Source of the DNA: Luteitalea sp.
GTDB lineage: Bacteria; Acidobacteriota; Vicinamibacteria; Vicinamibacterales; Vicinamibacteraceae
Reading direction: 5' to 3'
NCBI GenBank assembly: GCA_009377605.1
Contig: WHTT01000011.1
Location: 1-62,999, forward strand
DNA length: 62,999 bases
Part shown: positions 61,827 through 62,999 of the stretch, in pieces
Layout: the number at the start of each line of letters is the position of its first letter
Position numbering within the stretch: position 1 is the first letter of the stretch
The notes under the pieces: model-generated
The model's input: only the letters and a program-made list of their open reading frames with translations
What the model was told of the DNA's origin: nothing
Databases searched by the model: none
Translations under genes and position numbers: made by a program

Positions 61827-61885
61827 GGCGCGTTCGGCGAACGCGCCCTACCACAGACAATGGGAGGACCGCCTCGCCGAGGCGG
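61827..61885. repeat. REP/BIME-like double hairpin
   Basis: GGCGCGTTC-GGC-GAACGCGCC (61827-61847) and CCGCCTC-GCC-GAGGCGG (61869-61885) are the same two hairpin types as at 51160-51212, in the opposite order and with a changed loop. It lies in the gap between the chimeric gene and the receptor fragment. Confidence 0.75.
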
Positions 61886-61918
61886 CCGTTATCCCGTGGA
61901 TGTCACCGTCCGACGACG

Positions 61919-62999
61919 TCAGAAATCAATCCGCGCGACGAGCTGCATGAACCTGGCAGCCTTGGCGCTCGTGATCAAGCCGAAGTTGGGCGAATTGAAG
62001 ACCGCCTCGCCCGTGCTCGGATCGACAATGACGTTCAACGACGTGTTGGGCCCATTGAGGTTGACACGGTTCAGCAGGTTGAACGCCTCCGCCCGCACCG
62101 TCAGACCGAGGCCGCCAGGAAGCGGGAAGCGTCTCGCCAGCGCCAGATCGACGTTGAGCTCACCCGGCTCGCGGGTCGTGTTGCGTCCGAGATTCCCAGG
62201 TGTTTCGAACGGCAGCACGAGCTCACGGTCGTCACCCGAGCCGCTGAACAGCGGGCCGACCGGGCGAAACGGAAAGTTGGGGTCGTCTGTCGGCAGCAGG
62301 TATCGAATGGCCGTTTCCTCTGCGGTCTGGTCAGGTGCGAAGCCTCCGAGATTGTCGCCGACGACATCCGGCCGTTGCTGCACGGCCAACGGATGAAGGC
62401 TGTTCTGTGTGATCGTGTCCGGCAGGCCAGACCTCGCCGTGAGGATCAGGTTCACCTGGATGTCTCGCACGATGGCCGGACCTCCGGTCATGTGCTGCAC
62501 CGCCACAGCGAAGACGTGTGGACGATCGAAGGAGCTGAGCGAGCGGTTCAGTTCAGGGAAGTCGGTAATGAACTGGCCATGGTCGCTGCCATTCGGTTGC
62601 GAGAAATTGAACAGGCCGCTCCCATTGTCGATGGACTTCGACCAGGTGTACGTCGCTTGAAACCCGAGGCGTGACGTGAGCTGCCGGCTGGCGCGTAATT
62701 GCAGGGAGTGATAGATCGAGCTGCCCACGTGCATGAACGAGCCAAATCCATCGACGTTCGGGTTCGGGCGCGCGAGCTGTTCGGCAAGATCGCTGCCCGC
62801 CGCTTCGACGTCAATCGCACGGTCGTAGGGGATCTCGTTGAAGCGGCGACTCAGCGGCAGATGTCGTCCGCGGGAGCCCACGTAGCTCACGTCGACGATC
62901 GTTCCATACCCCACCTCGCGCTGGACGCCGACGTTCCACTGTTGGGAGTAGGGCAACGGGCTCGCTTCGCCGAACTGCGCGCCACCGGTCAGGGGATTC
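61919..62999 (-). CDS. TonB-dependent receptor, C-terminal part (runs off the window)
   Basis: The frame is open to the window edge (NPLTGGAQFGEASPLPYSQQ), so the 5' portion lies beyond 62999. The visible ~360 residues are outer-membrane barrel: VDVSYVGSRGRHLPLSRRFN, ASRQLTSRLGFQATYTWSKS, TRSGLPDTITQN-type turns, LALARRFPLPGGLGLTVRAE, FNLLNRVNLNGPNT and a terminal AARFMQLVARIDF. It is typical of the Oar-like class. It is upstream of the chimeric gene on the same strand. Confidence 0.9.
   Translation of the reverse strand, partial: NPLTGGAQFGEASPLPYSQQWNVGVQREVGYGTIVDVSYVGSRGRHLPLSRRFNEIPYDRAIDVEAAGSDLAEQLARPNPNVDGFGSFMHVGSSIYHSLQLRASRQLTSRLGFQATYTWSKSIDNGSGLFNFSQPNGSDHGQFITDFPELNRSLSSFDRPHVFAVAVQHMTGGPAIVRDIQVNLILTARSGLPDTITQNSLHPLAVQQRPDVVGDNLGGFAPDQTAEETAIRYLLPTDDPNFPFRPVGPLFSGSGDDRELVLPFETPGNLGRNTTREPGELNVDLALARRFPLPGGLGLTVRAEAFNLLNRVNLNGPNTSLNVIVDPSTGEAVFNSPNFGLITSAKAARFMQLVARIDF

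Noticed and set aside
60581-62674. 697-codon plus-strand frame
   Set aside because: Antisense of the chimeric gene and the receptor fragment; no domains.
1-62999. CRISPR arrays, tRNA and rRNA genes
   Set aside because: No regularly spaced repeats, cloverleaf with CCA-type end, or rRNA core sequence was noticed by reading; a covariance search would be needed to exclude tRNAs fully.

Overview
The window looks like chromosomal DNA of a high-GC Acidobacteriota, probably of the Vicinamibacteria type. This is inferred from gene content: five large TonB-dependent receptors with an N-terminal carboxypeptidase-regulatory-like (Oar-like) domain, many secreted enzymes for sugar-acid and amidated substrates, PadR regulators with attached membrane genes, FtsX-type permease pieces and REP-like palindromes. 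No rRNA, tRNA or CRISPR array was seen.

Layout. 0.1-4.1 kb (minus): a tight operon of an enolase-superfamily sugar-acid dehydratase, a GntP permease and a glucarate dehydratase. 4.1-5.7 kb: a gene-poor zone with two inverted copies of a long GC-rich hairpin repeat, a KTSC-domain remnant and an orphan antitoxin. 5.8-12 kb: a secreted M20 amidohydrolase, a TonB receptor and an exported enolase-superfamily enzyme. 12.1-15.2 kb: a shortened TAXI-type binding protein with a histidine kinase and response regulator. 15.2-20.5 kb: a secreted PHP/CehA-like protein and a TonB receptor broken by one in-frame stop. 20.8-24.5 kb: a DASS/SLC13 carboxylate transporter and a NarL-type two-component pair.

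24.8-42 kb is an accessory, decaying region. It holds a frameshifted methyltransferase, a serine recombinase remnant, DUF4926, PadR, DinB and YdeI genes, a truncated secD fused tail-to-tail with another truncated gene, a MITE-like element, VOC/DUF1697 fragments, a FISUMP protein and conjugative-element remnants. It also holds a three-gene candidate defence cluster (LOTUS-like protein, unknown protein, winged-helix/TIR-like effector), a sigma factor fused to DUF1835 but interrupted by TAG, a third copy of the hairpin repeat and a broken TumE/TumA module.

42-63 kb returns to metabolic and surface genes: a spermidine-synthase-like/TPR membrane protein, an exported argininosuccinate-lyase-like enzyme, a second (5'-truncated) TonB receptor with a second PHP/CehA-like protein, and a Tat-signal protein with an in-frame TGA. 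These are followed by PadR, a peroxiredoxin-like gene whose in-frame TGA sits at the first position of a CxxC motif (candidate selenoprotein), an ada/2OG-oxygenase repair operon, a PEGA protein, a complete TonB receptor, an in-frame chimera with an FtsX permease C-terminus, and a receptor running off the window edge.

Main points of interest: (1) a three-copy long-hairpin element whose stems keep pairing while their sequence changes; (2) a likely UxxC selenoprotein with a suitably placed downstream stem-loop; (3) a candidate defence cluster; (4) a duplicated receptor plus PHP-hydrolase module in which both receptors are broken; (5) several gene-fragment junctions and one-base lesions, suggesting active decay or, in part, assembly error.
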